23,406 nt of DNA from Verrucomicrobia bacterium UBA3214 (GCA_002363575.1 DEWI01000166.1:1-23406), one strand, 5' to 3'; positions 14,762-23,406 are shown, numbered from the stretch's first letter. Numbers and translations: made by a program. The notes: a model not told the origin generated them from the sequence alone.

Positions 14762-17700
14762 ATGCCATTGAACGTAAACAGTTTCGTACAGGCGGCGAAC
14801 AGGAGCTGGTTCGATTCGCGCGACCTGAAAGTGACGACGGGCGACAACGCCTCCGTCAAGCTCGGCAACAGGGTGTTTTCCCAGGCCAGGAAAACAAACG
14901 ACGCCACCATGGCGGCGTTCAAGGACGCCCTGACGAAAGAATACGGCGTGTTCGGCGCGAACGCTTTCGACATGGTGCTCGGCCACCGCAGCGAAATGCA
15001 CCATTCTCTGCGCGCGGGCGACGTCAAGGCGACGCTCTCCAGCCTCGCCACGATACGCGAAAAACGCGTCTCCGACGAAATCAACCGCCAGCTCGACACG
15101 TCGCCGAAGATGCTGCGGCTTTCACCGGCGCAGCAGGCGCGCTTGCGCGAACTAGTGGGGACCGATACTTTCAAAGGTCTCGACCTCTCGCAGCTGAAGA
15201 CGAAAGCGGACATCTCCGGCTTGGCCGCGCGAATCATCGCCAAGGGGATGGCGGATGCCGCAGACGAAATAGTCGAATCCGGCGGCGACGTGGAGGCGTC
15301 CGATGCGCACATCGGCGCGGGGAAGGGTCGCGCGAGCGAATTCAAGCCGACCGATCCCGTCGGCCTCAAGAATCTCGCCATCGTGATGGACGGCGAATCC
15401 ACGTCCGTCGCAGACCACATCGCCAAGGGACTGGCCGGCGAAGGGATGCGTATAAACAATTCCGGGACGCACCCGATGCTGCTCCAGAAGCTCAAGACGA
15501 ACGGCGTGGAGCCGGGCTTCATCTACCGCAGCGACTGGTCGACCGAAGACACATGCGGCTTCATGGCGGACGTCGATTCCCCGGAGAGCGAAGCCGCGCT
15601 CGAAGAGTTGAAAAACGCGGATCCCGCGTTCGCCGCGAAATGCGAAGGCAAGACGGCGCGCGAGCAGATCATGCTCGCAGGCCGCGCACACCCCGCCGCG
15701 CTCTCGGCGACCGCCGCGTTCCTCGTCGAAGAAGCGGCGAAATTCTCGCTCGGCGACAAGGGCGCGGGGCACGGCGGCAATCCCGTACTCGCTGAACTCG
15801 CCAAGGCTCTCGAAGGACAGTTTGCAAGCAAAGCCGACATGGAAGCCCTCGCCAAATGCTTCAGCGCGCCTTCCCAAAAGTCCGCCGCCGCGCTCAAAGA
15901 GGCGAAGCTCGATCTGTTCGCGCAGATACGCGACGCATTCATGTCCGTCGGCAAAGACAACCCGCTCTACGCCAAGTCGCCGGTCTTCAAGCATTTCACA
16001 GACCGCGCCATCGTCAAGCTCGACTACAACGAAAACGACAAGTTCTCGTCGGGCAAGACCGCCAGCTCCGGCACGTTCATGCGGCCGGAACGGATTTTGA
16101 CGACTCGCAAGCCCATCCTCGGACAAATCTACCGCTTCACGTCGCGCCAAAGCGCAGATACGATTTCCGCCGGCGCCGTCACCGAAGCGCTGGCCAACGA
16201 CCTAACGCGCATTGCCGGCGTCCCCTCGCAGGAACTCGAAATCTTGCGCGGACAGTATTCCGACGGCCATCCGAAAATCATGCTCGCCGCCAAATTCGCC
16301 GACGGCTACAAGGACCTGGAAGCCGGGATGCTGAAGGACGGCCGCGTCGTGCCCCCGAAGGACGCGCCGGACATGAAAATGGAGGCGCTTGGCAAATACA
16401 AGGCCTTCTTCCTCGTCACGGCCGACCGCGACGGCATCGGCAAGCGCGGGCAGAACAAGGGCTTCATCAACGGCAAGTTCTTCGCGATCGATCCCGGGCA
16501 TTCTCTCGAAGGCAACGGGAAATACCTCAAGCTTTCCGACGACTTTTCCTTCAAGGACACCTACGGCAAAAGCTCCAAGCCGCGCTTCAACAACTTCTCC
16601 GTGTTCGACGACGATACGCGCTTCGCCAAGCTCTCCGGCGTCCTGCATCTGCGCGAACTCGCGCAGGCGGGGAAATTCAAGGCGCTCTTCGAAAGCTACC
16701 GCGCCGCCTTCAACCCCGCAGAAAACGGAATCCCCGACGAAGAAATAGAGCTGCGCAAGAAGATCGCAGCCGACATCGATGCGAAGGAGGCGGAGTTCAA
16801 CGAATCGCTGGAGAAGCTTTTCGATACGATGGGCGCGCAGCTCGACCTCTACGACGACCTCGAATCCGAAGGCCCGGAAATCCAGAAGAACGCCGTCGAG
16901 ACGATCGCGAATCTCGAGAAGCTCACTTCGCCGACGACATGGGTGAGCAAGCACGGCAAAGTCGCTCTAGACCATCTCGAAGTCGTCCCGGAGACGCGCG
17001 TGCCGTGGAAGGCGTTCGTGAAGGACGGCAATATCGTTTTCCATTCCGAGACGAAGATGTCGCACAAGACGCTTCAGATGCTCGAAACCCTGGCGAAGAA
17101 CGCCGGAATCGATTTTACCGACGATTTTATGACAGATGCGCTCGGCGTCACGCGCATCTCCGTCCCGCTGGACAAGGCGGAGCGCTTCTTCGCCGTTTTC
17201 AGCGAAGAGAAAGTCCAGCAGCTCACCCACCCCGCCGAATACCTGGCGCGCAAGACGGGCGGCAACGTCTTCGCCGCCGCCAAGACGTACAAGCCAGAGC
17301 CGTACAAAGCGCCGGCGGCCGATACGCGCCCGCTCATGGATGCGAAAGACCTCCCGGACGTGCTGGACGTGCCCGCCGGCGGCAAGGTTTTCAAGCTCCC
17401 GAAAATCCACTTCGAGGCGCTGATTTCCGCGCGTTCGTCGCAGCATCGCCCTCGCAACGTCGGCGAACTCCGCGCCCTCCTGTCCGCGCAGCTGCGCCGC
17501 GGCTTCGAAGTCCTCGGCGCGCTCATGTCCGGAAGGCCGAGCCTCTTCCAGCCGACGCGCGAGAACATCGTCGCGCTCACGTACGCCGTGCACGCCGCCG
17601 CGCTCGCGAAAGGCGAATTCATGTATCGCGGCTCGTTCTCCATCCAGGACAAGGACGGCCACATCGCGCGCTGGCTGGACAAGGCGCAGGACGTCTATCT

Positions 17701-18400
17701 TCGCACATCCACGCACGCCAAGCCCTACCAGACCCTCAAGGTTGACGGACACCTCAACATGCCGCGCGGCTACGACGTCCCGCCGGGCGCCGGCGGCCTA
17801 CTCAACGGTATGCGCACTTTCCACTACTTCACCATCCCGGACGCGCAGAACATGAAGGCCGGGAAAGGCGCAAACGGACCAGGCCGCCGCCTTTTCCTCA
17901 AATGCGAGACGTTCGGCATCTTCTGCTCCACGGCGCATTTCCATCCGTCCGCCAAGGAGGATGCCATGGGCAAGGGTATGCAGACGCGCTCCTACAAGGC
18001 AGGCGATGTCATAGAGTCGATCAAGCATGGCGCGTCGCTCTTCGCCTCGTTCTTCACGCTGAAAGAGGCCAACGGCATTCGCAAGGAGAATCTCACCGTC
18101 GCGCAGAAAAACATAATCAACCGCGCCGTCGAGAAACTCAATAACGAGGGACTCGGCGAGCAGGCGAAAGCTCTCGTCGCCGAAAAAGTCCTCGATGGCG
18201 CCGGCGTGAACAAGCTCTTCGACAATCTCGCGCACATCCTCGAAAACATGATGCCGGAAGACGACGCAAAGCGCGCCGCCATCACGGAAATCTTCGACGA
18301 CATGATCGTCGGTTTCGAGATGGCTTCCAAAGGCATCGGCGGAAACTACACCAGCCGCATCGGCAACGAAATCATGATCGACGCCAAAGACCTCCAGTAG
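14762..18400 (+). CDS. Candidate type III secreted effector, 1212 residues, kinase-like core
   Basis: No Sec signal peptide or membrane segment is seen. The Ser/Asn-rich N-terminus (MPLNVNSFVQAANRSWFDSR) and the chaperone gene 54 nt upstream suggest type III export. Residues about 20-430 are mostly helical and unrecognised. Residues about 434-600 look like a divergent PI3/4-kinase or HipA-type lobe: helix TEALANDLTRIAG with Glu475, a hinge-like AAKFADGYKDLEAG, then ADRDGIGKRGQNKGF (Asp555, Asn565) and AIDPGHS with Asp577-x-Gly579, matching a D-R-x(n)-N catalytic loop and a metal-binding DxG. A classic ATP-anchoring Lys is not clear. Residues about 655-725 form an acidic helical, perhaps coiled, segment. 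Residues about 865-1212 form another large domain of unknown function. AAAGG upstream supports the start. Function is inferred. Confidence 0.65.
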   Translation: MPLNVNSFVQAANRSWFDSRDLKVTTGDNASVKLGNRVFSQARKTNDATMAAFKDALTKEYGVFGANAFDMVLGHRSEMHHSLRAGDVKATLSSLATIREKRVSDEINRQLDTSPKMLRLSPAQQARLRELVGTDTFKGLDLSQLKTKADISGLAARIIAKGMADAADEIVESGGDVEASDAHIGAGKGRASEFKPTDPVGLKNLAIVMDGESTSVADHIAKGLAGEGMRINNSGTHPMLLQKLKTNGVEPGFIYRSDWSTEDTCGFMADVDSPESEAALEELKNADPAFAAKCEGKTAREQIMLAGRAHPAALSATAAFLVEEAAKFSLGDKGAGHGGNPVLAELAKALEGQFASKADMEALAKCFSAPSQKSAAALKEAKLDLFAQIRDAFMSVGKDNPLYAKSPVFKHFTDRAIVKLDYNENDKFSSGKTASSGTFMRPERILTTRKPILGQIYRFTSRQSADTISAGAVTEALANDLTRIAGVPSQELEILRGQYSDGHPKIMLAAKFADGYKDLEAGMLKDGRVVPPKDAPDMKMEALGKYKAFFLVTADRDGIGKRGQNKGFINGKFFAIDPGHSLEGNGKYLKLSDDFSFKDTYGKSSKPRFNNFSVFDDDTRFAKLSGVLHLRELAQAGKFKALFESYRAAFNPAENGIPDEEIELRKKIAADIDAKEAEFNESLEKLFDTMGAQLDLYDDLESEGPEIQKNAVETIANLEKLTSPTTWVSKHGKVALDHLEVVPETRVPWKAFVKDGNIVFHSETKMSHKTLQMLETLAKNAGIDFTDDFMTDALGVTRISVPLDKAERFFAVFSEEKVQQLTHPAEYLARKTGGNVFAAAKTYKPEPYKAPAADTRPLMDAKDLPDVLDVPAGGKVFKLPKIHFEALISARSSQHRPRNVGELRALLSAQLRRGFEVLGALMSGRPSLFQPTRENIVALTYAVHAAALAKGEFMYRGSFSIQDKDGHIARWLDKAQDVYLRTSTHAKPYQTLKVDGHLNMPRGYDVPPGAGGLLNGMRTFHYFTIPDAQNMKAGKGANGPGRRLFLKCETFGIFCSTAHFHPSAKEDAMGKGMQTRSYKAGDVIESIKHGASLFASFFTLKEANGIRKENLTVAQKNIINRAVEKLNNEGLGEQAKALVAEKVLDGAGVNKLFDNLAHILENMMPEDDAKRAAITEIFDDMIVGFEMASKGIGGNYTSRIGNEIMIDAKDLQ

Positions 18401-18485
18401 GCCGTCGGAAAGCCCTATGGCCGTTCGGCCGCCACGCTCCGGCCTGCCGCATCTCCACGGTCGCTTTGAAGAAGTTGTATCCAGC

Positions 18486-18518
18486 ACCGGAACCGGCCGA
18501 TGGCCGGCGGCTCCCGGT
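18486..18518. terminator. Hairpin in the convergent gap after the effector
   Basis: CCGGCC-gat-GGCCGG (18493-18507) sits inside outer arms ACCGG/CCGGT (18486-18490 and 18514-18518). It lies between two converging genes but has no T-run on either strand, so termination is possible rather than assured. A smaller dyad GGCCG-tt-CGGCC lies near 18420-18431. Nothing else is seen in 18401-18517. Confidence 0.35.
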
Positions 18519-21500
18519 CAGAAGAATTCGATCATGACATTGCAAGGCTTGGCATTGCGCAAAGCCGTCTTGCCCCAGCCGATGCCGTTTACGACCACGC
18601 CGGAGACTTTGACGCGCGTTTTCTTCACTTTCGCCTTCGCGCCTTCGCCATGGACGGCGTAAATATTGAACGAACCCTTGAAGACGCCGGTCTTTGGCGT
18701 ATAGGTCAGCTTGAGTCCGGAATCGTTCGTCTTGCCTTTATCCCAAGCCTTTTCGTAGGCGGCGTAGTCGAATTCGCCCTTCTTCATCTTGATTGGCGGC
18801 GCCTTCGCGAACACCCACTTCTTCCCGCTGATGTCGAATTCCGCGCCGTCCGGCAAGAACTCGTCCATCGGCGTTCCCCCGGACGGGAAGACGAAATCGT
18901 CGAGCGCGAACATGCCGTGCGCGAATCCCGAATAATCGCCGCCGACATCCGCGCTGACGATGGAATAGCCGCTTAGCGACCCGGCGACGCGCGAATCATC
19001 CAGCACGATTGCGAGCGTACCGTAGCCCTTGACCTCCAAACGCTCCGCCAGCGCACCGGAAAGCGGCTGCCGGACTTTCACCGCCTTAGCCCTGCTCTTT
19101 TTGCCGTCGAGCCAGGTAATTGCGGCTTTCACGTTGCTCAAACCGCTTTTTGCATTCACCTTGCCTACCGTGACGGAAATCGCGCCGGCCGGCATACCGT
19201 CGGCGGCCAGCAAAACGCCATTGTAAATCCTCTGCGCAGGCGAAGCCGTGAAGCTGGATTGCGCGATTTCGCTTTCCACTTTCGCCGCCGCCTCGAATAC
19301 CTGCGCCGCCACTTCCGCGACGCTGGCAGGGGCAGCGCTTCCGCCGGACGCCGCACCGCCGGAGGAATTCTGCGCCTGCTCCGTCGCCGCAGGGACGCGC
19401 GGCAGGCACTCCAATGCACTGTATTGCCCGTATATCGTCGCGCTCTGCCCCCAGATGCCGGAGACGGCGAACTCGCTTCCATTCCAGACCACCGGGCAAT
19501 ATACGATTGAATCCGGGGCGGCGCGTCCGCCGCTTCCCGTCGATTGATCGTTGTCTGGATCGACGATGAACAGCGCCGTCAGGCGCGCAGGATCGCCGGC
19601 CGGCTTCGAAGCATCGACGGCGAAACCGACGCAAAGGACGGCGTGCAGCGTCCCTTCCGGATTCGCCCACGTCCACTTCGGATTCGACACAACCGGGCTG
19701 AAAAGGAGATCGAGCCGCATTACGTGGCTGCCATCGCCAAGCAGCGTTTCGACGGCTTGCGCGAATCCCGCGCTCTGGACGTCGCCGCTGGAAATATGCG
19801 CGGCGGGATCCACGCCGGTCGCGCCGTGGAACCACCGGAAAAACCCGTCGTAGCCGTACGTCCCCTCGACCGGCCCATAGTTCCACGTCCTCAGAAGCGA
19901 AGGCTGCGCGCGGAAATAATCGGCCATGTCTTCCACCGTTGCATATTGCGAGCCGGCCTCCTGCGCCCACCCCGACCAGTAGAGCGCGTCCATGTCCGAA
20001 AGCGGTCCGCACCACCCGTCTTCCGCGCCCATCGTCTCGATGGAGAAGCCGGTAAGCGATTTCTCGGCGTCCGGGATGTCGGCGCGAACCATCGTGACGG
20101 CGCCGAAATAGTCGCTCGAAGAGAAGCCGCTCCACGTTATTCCTTCAAGACCGGAAATCGTCGCGGCCGCGCCGTCGCCGGCAGTGAACTTGGAAAGCGC
20201 AAGCCGCGCGGTCGCCTGCGGCGTCTCGCCGCCGCTTTGCCCCTGCTCGCCGCCTTGTCCCTGCCCTCCTCCGCCGCCTTGCGCTGGCGACCTGCCTGCG
20301 GCCTGCGTGAATGCGATAGACACGGCCTCGCCGCATATCGTGCCGGTGAAGACGGCGGTGCGCGCCGTCGCCCCGCTGTTGCCATCGACCGCAAACTTGA
20401 TTTTCATGTCCGAACCGCTGCAAGAGTAGCCGCTGTAACGTATCCACGATGCGGACGTCGAGAACGTCCCGCTGTTCACGGAAAAGCCGCCGTTCACTAT
20501 ATTGACCGGCACGATAAACGGCGAAGCTTCATCCGCCGCCAGCGAATATGCGCTTGCGTACGACAATCTCGAAGACGCGCCTGCCGCCCTGGCGCCCGCC
20601 GCAGGGCCCGCATAGCCGCTCATGTCCATCAATGTAGTTCCGGCGCATACCCAATAATAATATTGAACCCCCGCTTGCGCCGTCGTGTCGAGAAAACACG
20701 GCTCGTCCAACCAGGAAGTATAAGGCAGTCTATCCATTGTCGAAGGATCCGGCGATGTCGAGCGGAAGATAAAATAAGTCGCATCGTCCACGCTGGATTC
20801 GTCCCACTGGAGATAAACGCCGTCGGTCCTGCCGGTGGATGCTGTAAAGCCGGTGGGCGTCGCGACTGCCCAGACGGCGTAGAGCGTCGTGTCGTGCATG
20901 AACGACGCGGTCTGCTTGTCCGTATAAACCGCGTCTCCATTCTGTTTCGCCGCCCAACCGGCGAAGACGCAGCCCTGCTTCGTGAACGTGCATGCCGCGA
21001 GTGCCTGCGCGCTCCCCGTCGGGAACGCCTGCGCGGCCATATTGCCCGCCCCGCCGTTTGCATTGAACGAGACTTGGCAGCCGTCAGCGGCATATTGGAT
21101 CGGCACGCCCTTCCACGTGCCGGGGATCGAGACGCCCCAGCCGCTCGAACTCTTGCGCACGTAGATCGAAGCGGCGGCGGCGATGTTTTCGAATGCATCG
21201 TCGGCGCACTGCGGCGCATTGCCCTCGAAATAGATCGCCGCCAGTTTGCTGCAACCGGAAAACGCGATCGAGCCGATTTCCGTGACGGACGAAGGGACGA
21301 TCGCCGACGTGACGCCATCCGCCGTATCAAAAGCGCCGGGCGCGACGACCTTGATGCCATCCGGTATTGCGACCTCCCCGGAGCTGTACGCCGAAACCTG
21401 CAAAAGCGTCGAGGTCTGCCTATCGACGATAGCGCCGCCGCCCAGCGCATGCGCGTATCTTGGATTGGCGTCATCGACGATTATCATCCACATGTCCCGG

Positions 21501-22267
21501 CAGACACCGAACGCATCAAGCCCGATTTCCGCGACGTTCGCCGGAATATCCAGCCTGAGCAGCCCGCTATTGTAGAAAGCCATCATCCCGATCTTGGACA
21601 GACTGGCGGGGAATTCGACTCGCTGGAGTTTTTTGCAGCCCGCGAACGCCGTCTGGCATATTTCGACAAGCCCTTCTTCCAGCGACACGTCCTCCAGCGC
21701 CGTGCACCACGCGAATGCGCCGTCGCCTATCCGCTTTACGCTGGACGGTATCGAGACGGCGACTAGTCCGGTCTCGTGCGAAAACACTTTTTCCCCGATC
21801 TCCTCCACCGCGGACGGGATTTCTATCTCCGTCGCGCCATTGAGCTGCACGGCTGTCAATACGCCGCTCTCAATCGTCCACACCGGGCCGGCGGACGCGC
21901 CGGCGGCGCGCTGCGTCGCCGTCAGCGTTATATTGTTGCCGTACGCCTTCGTCGTGAATGTTGCAGTGCGCGCCGATCCGGATGTGTTCGCATCCATGTT
22001 GATCGCCACTTCGACATCGACGTATCCATTCGCCGACTGGGAAGACAAGCCGCCGTGCGCCCACGATACATCGCTCGAAACCGAGAATGACGAAGTGCCA
22101 TTGACCACAGGCAGCGTCTTCTTGAATACGACGGACGTTATCTCCGCCGCGACATTCGTACTTGCATTCCAGTCTGCCATCGCAGGCGACACGCACGCCG
22201 CAAACAGCGCCAACGCAAACATTTTCGCCTTGCGCGCAACCTTTCCAAAATCGAGAGCGGCATTCAT
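18518..22267 (-). CDS. Secreted modular LRR/BACON protein with IdeS-like cysteine peptidase domain
   Basis: 1249 residues. The ATG at 22267 has GGAGGAG 5-10 nt upstream; an in-frame ATG at 22561 lies beyond the promoter and is rejected. Signal peptide 1-31 ends SPAMA. Modules in order: BACON-like (about 45-121); BspA-type LRRs (130-395) with IPSSVKRIGDGAFAWC-type units; InlB/Listeria-Bacteroides-like repeat (398-467, FNANGG...FAGW...LYAVW); FnIII-like (468-560); second BACON-like (567-657); Gly/Gln linker (658-686); peptidase-like domain (687-965) with Cys753 in DGWCGPLSDMD, His875 in LHAVLCVGF and Asp903 in FIVDPDND, an order and spacing like IdeS (C66); C-terminal beta-rich module (1012-1249) with LTYTPKTGVFKGSF. 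It is probably surface-bound or exported and degrades a host or mucosal protein, by inference. Confidence 0.82.
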   Translation of the reverse strand: MNAALDFGKVARKAKMFALALFAACVSPAMADWNASTNVAAEITSVVFKKTLPVVNGTSSFSVSSDVSWAHGGLSSQSANGYVDVEVAINMDANTSGSARTATFTTKAYGNNITLTATQRAAGASAGPVWTIESGVLTAVQLNGATEIEIPSAVEEIGEKVFSHETGLVAVSIPSSVKRIGDGAFAWCTALEDVSLEEGLVEICQTAFAGCKKLQRVEFPASLSKIGMMAFYNSGLLRLDIPANVAEIGLDAFGVCRDMWMIIVDDANPRYAHALGGGAIVDRQTSTLLQVSAYSSGEVAIPDGIKVVAPGAFDTADGVTSAIVPSSVTEIGSIAFSGCSKLAAIYFEGNAPQCADDAFENIAAAASIYVRKSSSGWGVSIPGTWKGVPIQYAADGCQVSFNANGGAGNMAAQAFPTGSAQALAACTFTKQGCVFAGWAAKQNGDAVYTDKQTASFMHDTTLYAVWAVATPTGFTASTGRTDGVYLQWDESSVDDATYFIFRSTSPDPSTMDRLPYTSWLDEPCFLDTTAQAGVQYYYWVCAGTTLMDMSGYAGPAAGARAAGASSRLSYASAYSLAADEASPFIVPVNIVNGGFSVNSGTFSTSASWIRYSGYSCSGSDMKIKFAVDGNSGATARTAVFTGTICGEAVSIAFTQAAGRSPAQGGGGGQGQGGEQGQSGGETPQATARLALSKFTAGDGAAATISGLEGITWSGFSSSDYFGAVTMVRADIPDAEKSLTGFSIETMGAEDGWCGPLSDMDALYWSGWAQEAGSQYATVEDMADYFRAQPSLLRTWNYGPVEGTYGYDGFFRWFHGATGVDPAAHISSGDVQSAGFAQAVETLLGDGSHVMRLDLLFSPVVSNPKWTWANPEGTLHAVLCVGFAVDASKPAGDPARLTALFIVDPDNDQSTGSGGRAAPDSIVYCPVVWNGSEFAVSGIWGQSATIYGQYSALECLPRVPAATEQAQNSSGGAASGGSAAPASVAEVAAQVFEAAAKVESEIAQSSFTASPAQRIYNGVLLAADGMPAGAISVTVGKVNAKSGLSNVKAAITWLDGKKSRAKAVKVRQPLSGALAERLEVKGYGTLAIVLDDSRVAGSLSGYSIVSADVGGDYSGFAHGMFALDDFVFPSGGTPMDEFLPDGAEFDISGKKWVFAKAPPIKMKKGEFDYAAYEKAWDKGKTNDSGLKLTYTPKTGVFKGSFNIYAVHGEGAKAKVKKTRVKVSGVVVNGIGWGKTALRNAKPCNVMIEFF

Positions 22268-22321
22268 TTTACTCCTCCATTTGGCTTGCACTCTGCAAAT
22301 CCGATCCACTATTTGCGCAAT

Positions 22322-22351
22322 AGTATAGCAAATATTGCTTTCCGCTGTCAA
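22322..22351 (-). promoter_or_regulatory. Sigma-70-type promoter of the secreted protein gene
   Basis: On the minus strand, TTGACA (22351-22346), an 18-bp spacer, then TATACT (22327-22322) preceded by TGC. Near consensus with an extended -10. Predicted leader about 48 nt to the ATG at 22267. Confidence 0.75.
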
Positions 22352-22409
22352 TGCGGCGCGCATCTTCCTGGAGTTTACCCATTTTTGGGCACGGCTCGAT
22401 AGGTGGGCG

Positions 22410-22439
22410 AAAAAAGCGCGGCAACCGCCTGCCGTTTTT
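22410..22439. terminator. Bidirectional intrinsic terminator at the left edge of the IS remnant
   Basis: Stem CGGCA/TGCCG (22419-22423 and 22430-22434) with 6-nt loop ACCGCC is followed by T5 on the plus strand (22435-22439) and preceded by A6 (22410-22415), which becomes a T6 tail on the minus strand. It separates the transposase remnant from the secreted protein promoter. Confidence 0.65.
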
Positions 22440-22489
22440 CGGTGGAATACCGACTTGCACAACAAACAAGACAAGGAGGTTGCCGCGCC

Positions 22490-23318
22490 GTGAATGATAC
22501 CAAAATCGCGCCGAAAGCGAAAGCCCAGCTCGCCCATTTCATGGGCAAAGTGTTTACCCATTTCTCGAAACCTGCGAAGAAGTTCATAGAGGAGTGCATC
22601 TACGGAATACAGGCCTCGGGCGACACGAAACTTTCATCTATAGTCCGTGCGATAGACGACGACACAAGGCCGATATACACGGAGAAGGATGCACGAGGTC
22701 CACGACCTCGCCAGACAGTGCACGATGCGTCATTCGCACCACGTCACGTTCGATTCGCACGGGAAGGAATGCAACGTGCCGACCTCGTTCGGCGCGATGC
22801 CGGCGCGGCTCCCGATGCATCCGGAAAAGGAACTGCACCTTGTCGTCGTCAAAGGCTTCGGACAGGATCCGATGATACTCCTAACTTCGCTTCCCGTCGA
22901 CGGAACATTCAAGTCGCAGTGGCGCGTCGTCGAGGGCTATCTCACGCGCTGGAGGGTCGAGGAAACCATCAGATTCGTCAAGCAGTCGTACGGCTTTGAG
23001 AACATCCGGGTGATGACCTACACGCGCATCCGCAACATGGCCTCGCTTGTCCTTGCCAGCGCGTATTTCGCCACGGTATGGATAGGCCGCAGCATCAGGC
23101 GCGAAGTCCTCGCGGAGCATCTACTGCACCTCAAAAAGCGGCTCGGCGAAATGCCGGAGTTCGCGGCATACGCCATCGCGGATGGCATCAGGCGCGCGTT
23201 CACCCGCTTCGGGAAGTGGGTGCGCACAGCGGCGGACACCATCGCCAAAGCCCCAGACGTTCCGGCGATACAGCTCCTGCCGGGCTTTGCCGAGCTCTTC
23301 GACACCGACGACGGATAG
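22490..23318 (+). pseudogene. IS4-type transposase remnant with internal deletion
   Basis: A GTG at 22490 with AAGGAGG upstream opens an N-terminal piece (NDTKIAPKAKAQLAHFMGKV...SIVRAIDDDTRPIYTEK). Near 22683-22692 the sequence continues in another frame with MHEVHDLARQCTMRHSHHVTF and runs to a TAG-type stop at 23318. The C-terminal piece holds YLTRWRVEETIRFVK, an exact Y-x2-R-x3-E-x6-K signature of IS4-family DDE transposases. The two conserved Asp residues expected in the centre are missing, so about 150-250 residues seem deleted (estimated from usual family lengths) and the enzyme cannot be active. Terminal inverted repeats and target duplications could not be defined; the right end may lie beyond the window. 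Confidence 0.82.
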
Positions 23319-23406
23319 CCGTTTTGGACGCGAAACGCCGAAAACCACATCCCGAAACGCACTTCAGCCTTTATCCATGCAGGTGCGGCGCATTTCCACG
23401 CTCAAA
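23319..23406. other. Sequence after the transposase remnant, no gene seen
   Basis: 88 bases to the window edge. No open frame, terminator or inverted repeat matching the left side was recognised. It may include the right flank of the IS remnant. Confidence 0.4.

Noticed and set aside
15152..16150. Minus-strand frame opposite the effector
   Set aside because: The effector frame has the chaperone context, a ribosome binding site and motif blocks; the opposite frame has none.
19544..21766. Plus-strand frame (740 residues) opposite the secreted protein
   Set aside because: Shadow of a clearly modular minus-strand protein; Arg-rich and without recognisable motifs.
18518..22267. Lipoprotein signal for the secreted protein
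   Set aside because: Cys25 follows LFAA, lacking the usual Leu at -3; the AMA cleavage site at residue 31 fits better.
22268..22561. N-terminal extension of the secreted protein to 22561
   Set aside because: It would span the near-consensus promoter and displace a clean signal peptide start with a strong ribosome binding site.

Overview
The window is GC-rich, densely coded bacterial DNA. The lineage can only be inferred. A BspA-type leucine-rich-repeat surface protein with InlB-type and BACON-like modules, a type III secretion chaperone beside a very large candidate effector, and the ribosomal protein variants together suggest a gut-type member of the PVC superphylum (Kiritimatiellota, Lentisphaerota or Verrucomicrobiota). 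No marker here fixes the phylum, and the genetic code looks standard.

Layout. Bases 1-744 (+) hold the 3' part of a gene ending in a PTS EIIA-type domain, followed by a PglC-like sugar-phosphate transferase (867-1463, +). A hairpin terminator (1493-1529) separates this from a minus-strand ribosomal protein operon at 10866-1547, read S10-L3-L4-L23-L2-S19-L22-S3-L16-S17-L14-L24-L5-S14-S8-L6-L18-S5-L15-L21-L27. This is the usual S10-spc order, but L29 is absent between L16 and S17 and L30 is absent between S5 and L15. The secY end is replaced by L21-L27. S10 carries three separate +1 frame changes in this sequence, and L27 has an unusually short N-terminal tail.

Divergent from S10, across about 0.5 kb of promoters, phased A-tracts and hairpins, lie a probable GT-D-like glycan enzyme (11396-12361, +) and a MOP-type polysaccharide flippase (12463-13815, +). 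With the PglC-like transferase these suggest surface glycan assembly. The next intergenic region holds eight 12-bp dyad elements at an exact 22-bp period (13864-14029).

Downstream, an extended -10 promoter drives a two-gene unit: a CesT-like type III secretion chaperone (14240-14707) and a 1212-residue protein (14762-18400). The large protein is best read as its effector and carries a kinase-like catalytic-loop signature near its centre. This pair is the strongest candidate for undescribed biology in the window.

Convergent with it (22267-18518, -) is a secreted 1249-residue modular protein: signal peptide, BACON-like module, BspA-type LRRs, InlB-like repeat, FnIII-like module, second BACON-like module, an IdeS-like cysteine peptidase domain, and a C-terminal beta-rich module. 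It has a near-consensus sigma-70 promoter. The right end holds a bidirectional terminator and an internally deleted IS4-type transposase remnant (22490-23318). No tRNA, rRNA or CRISPR was recognised.
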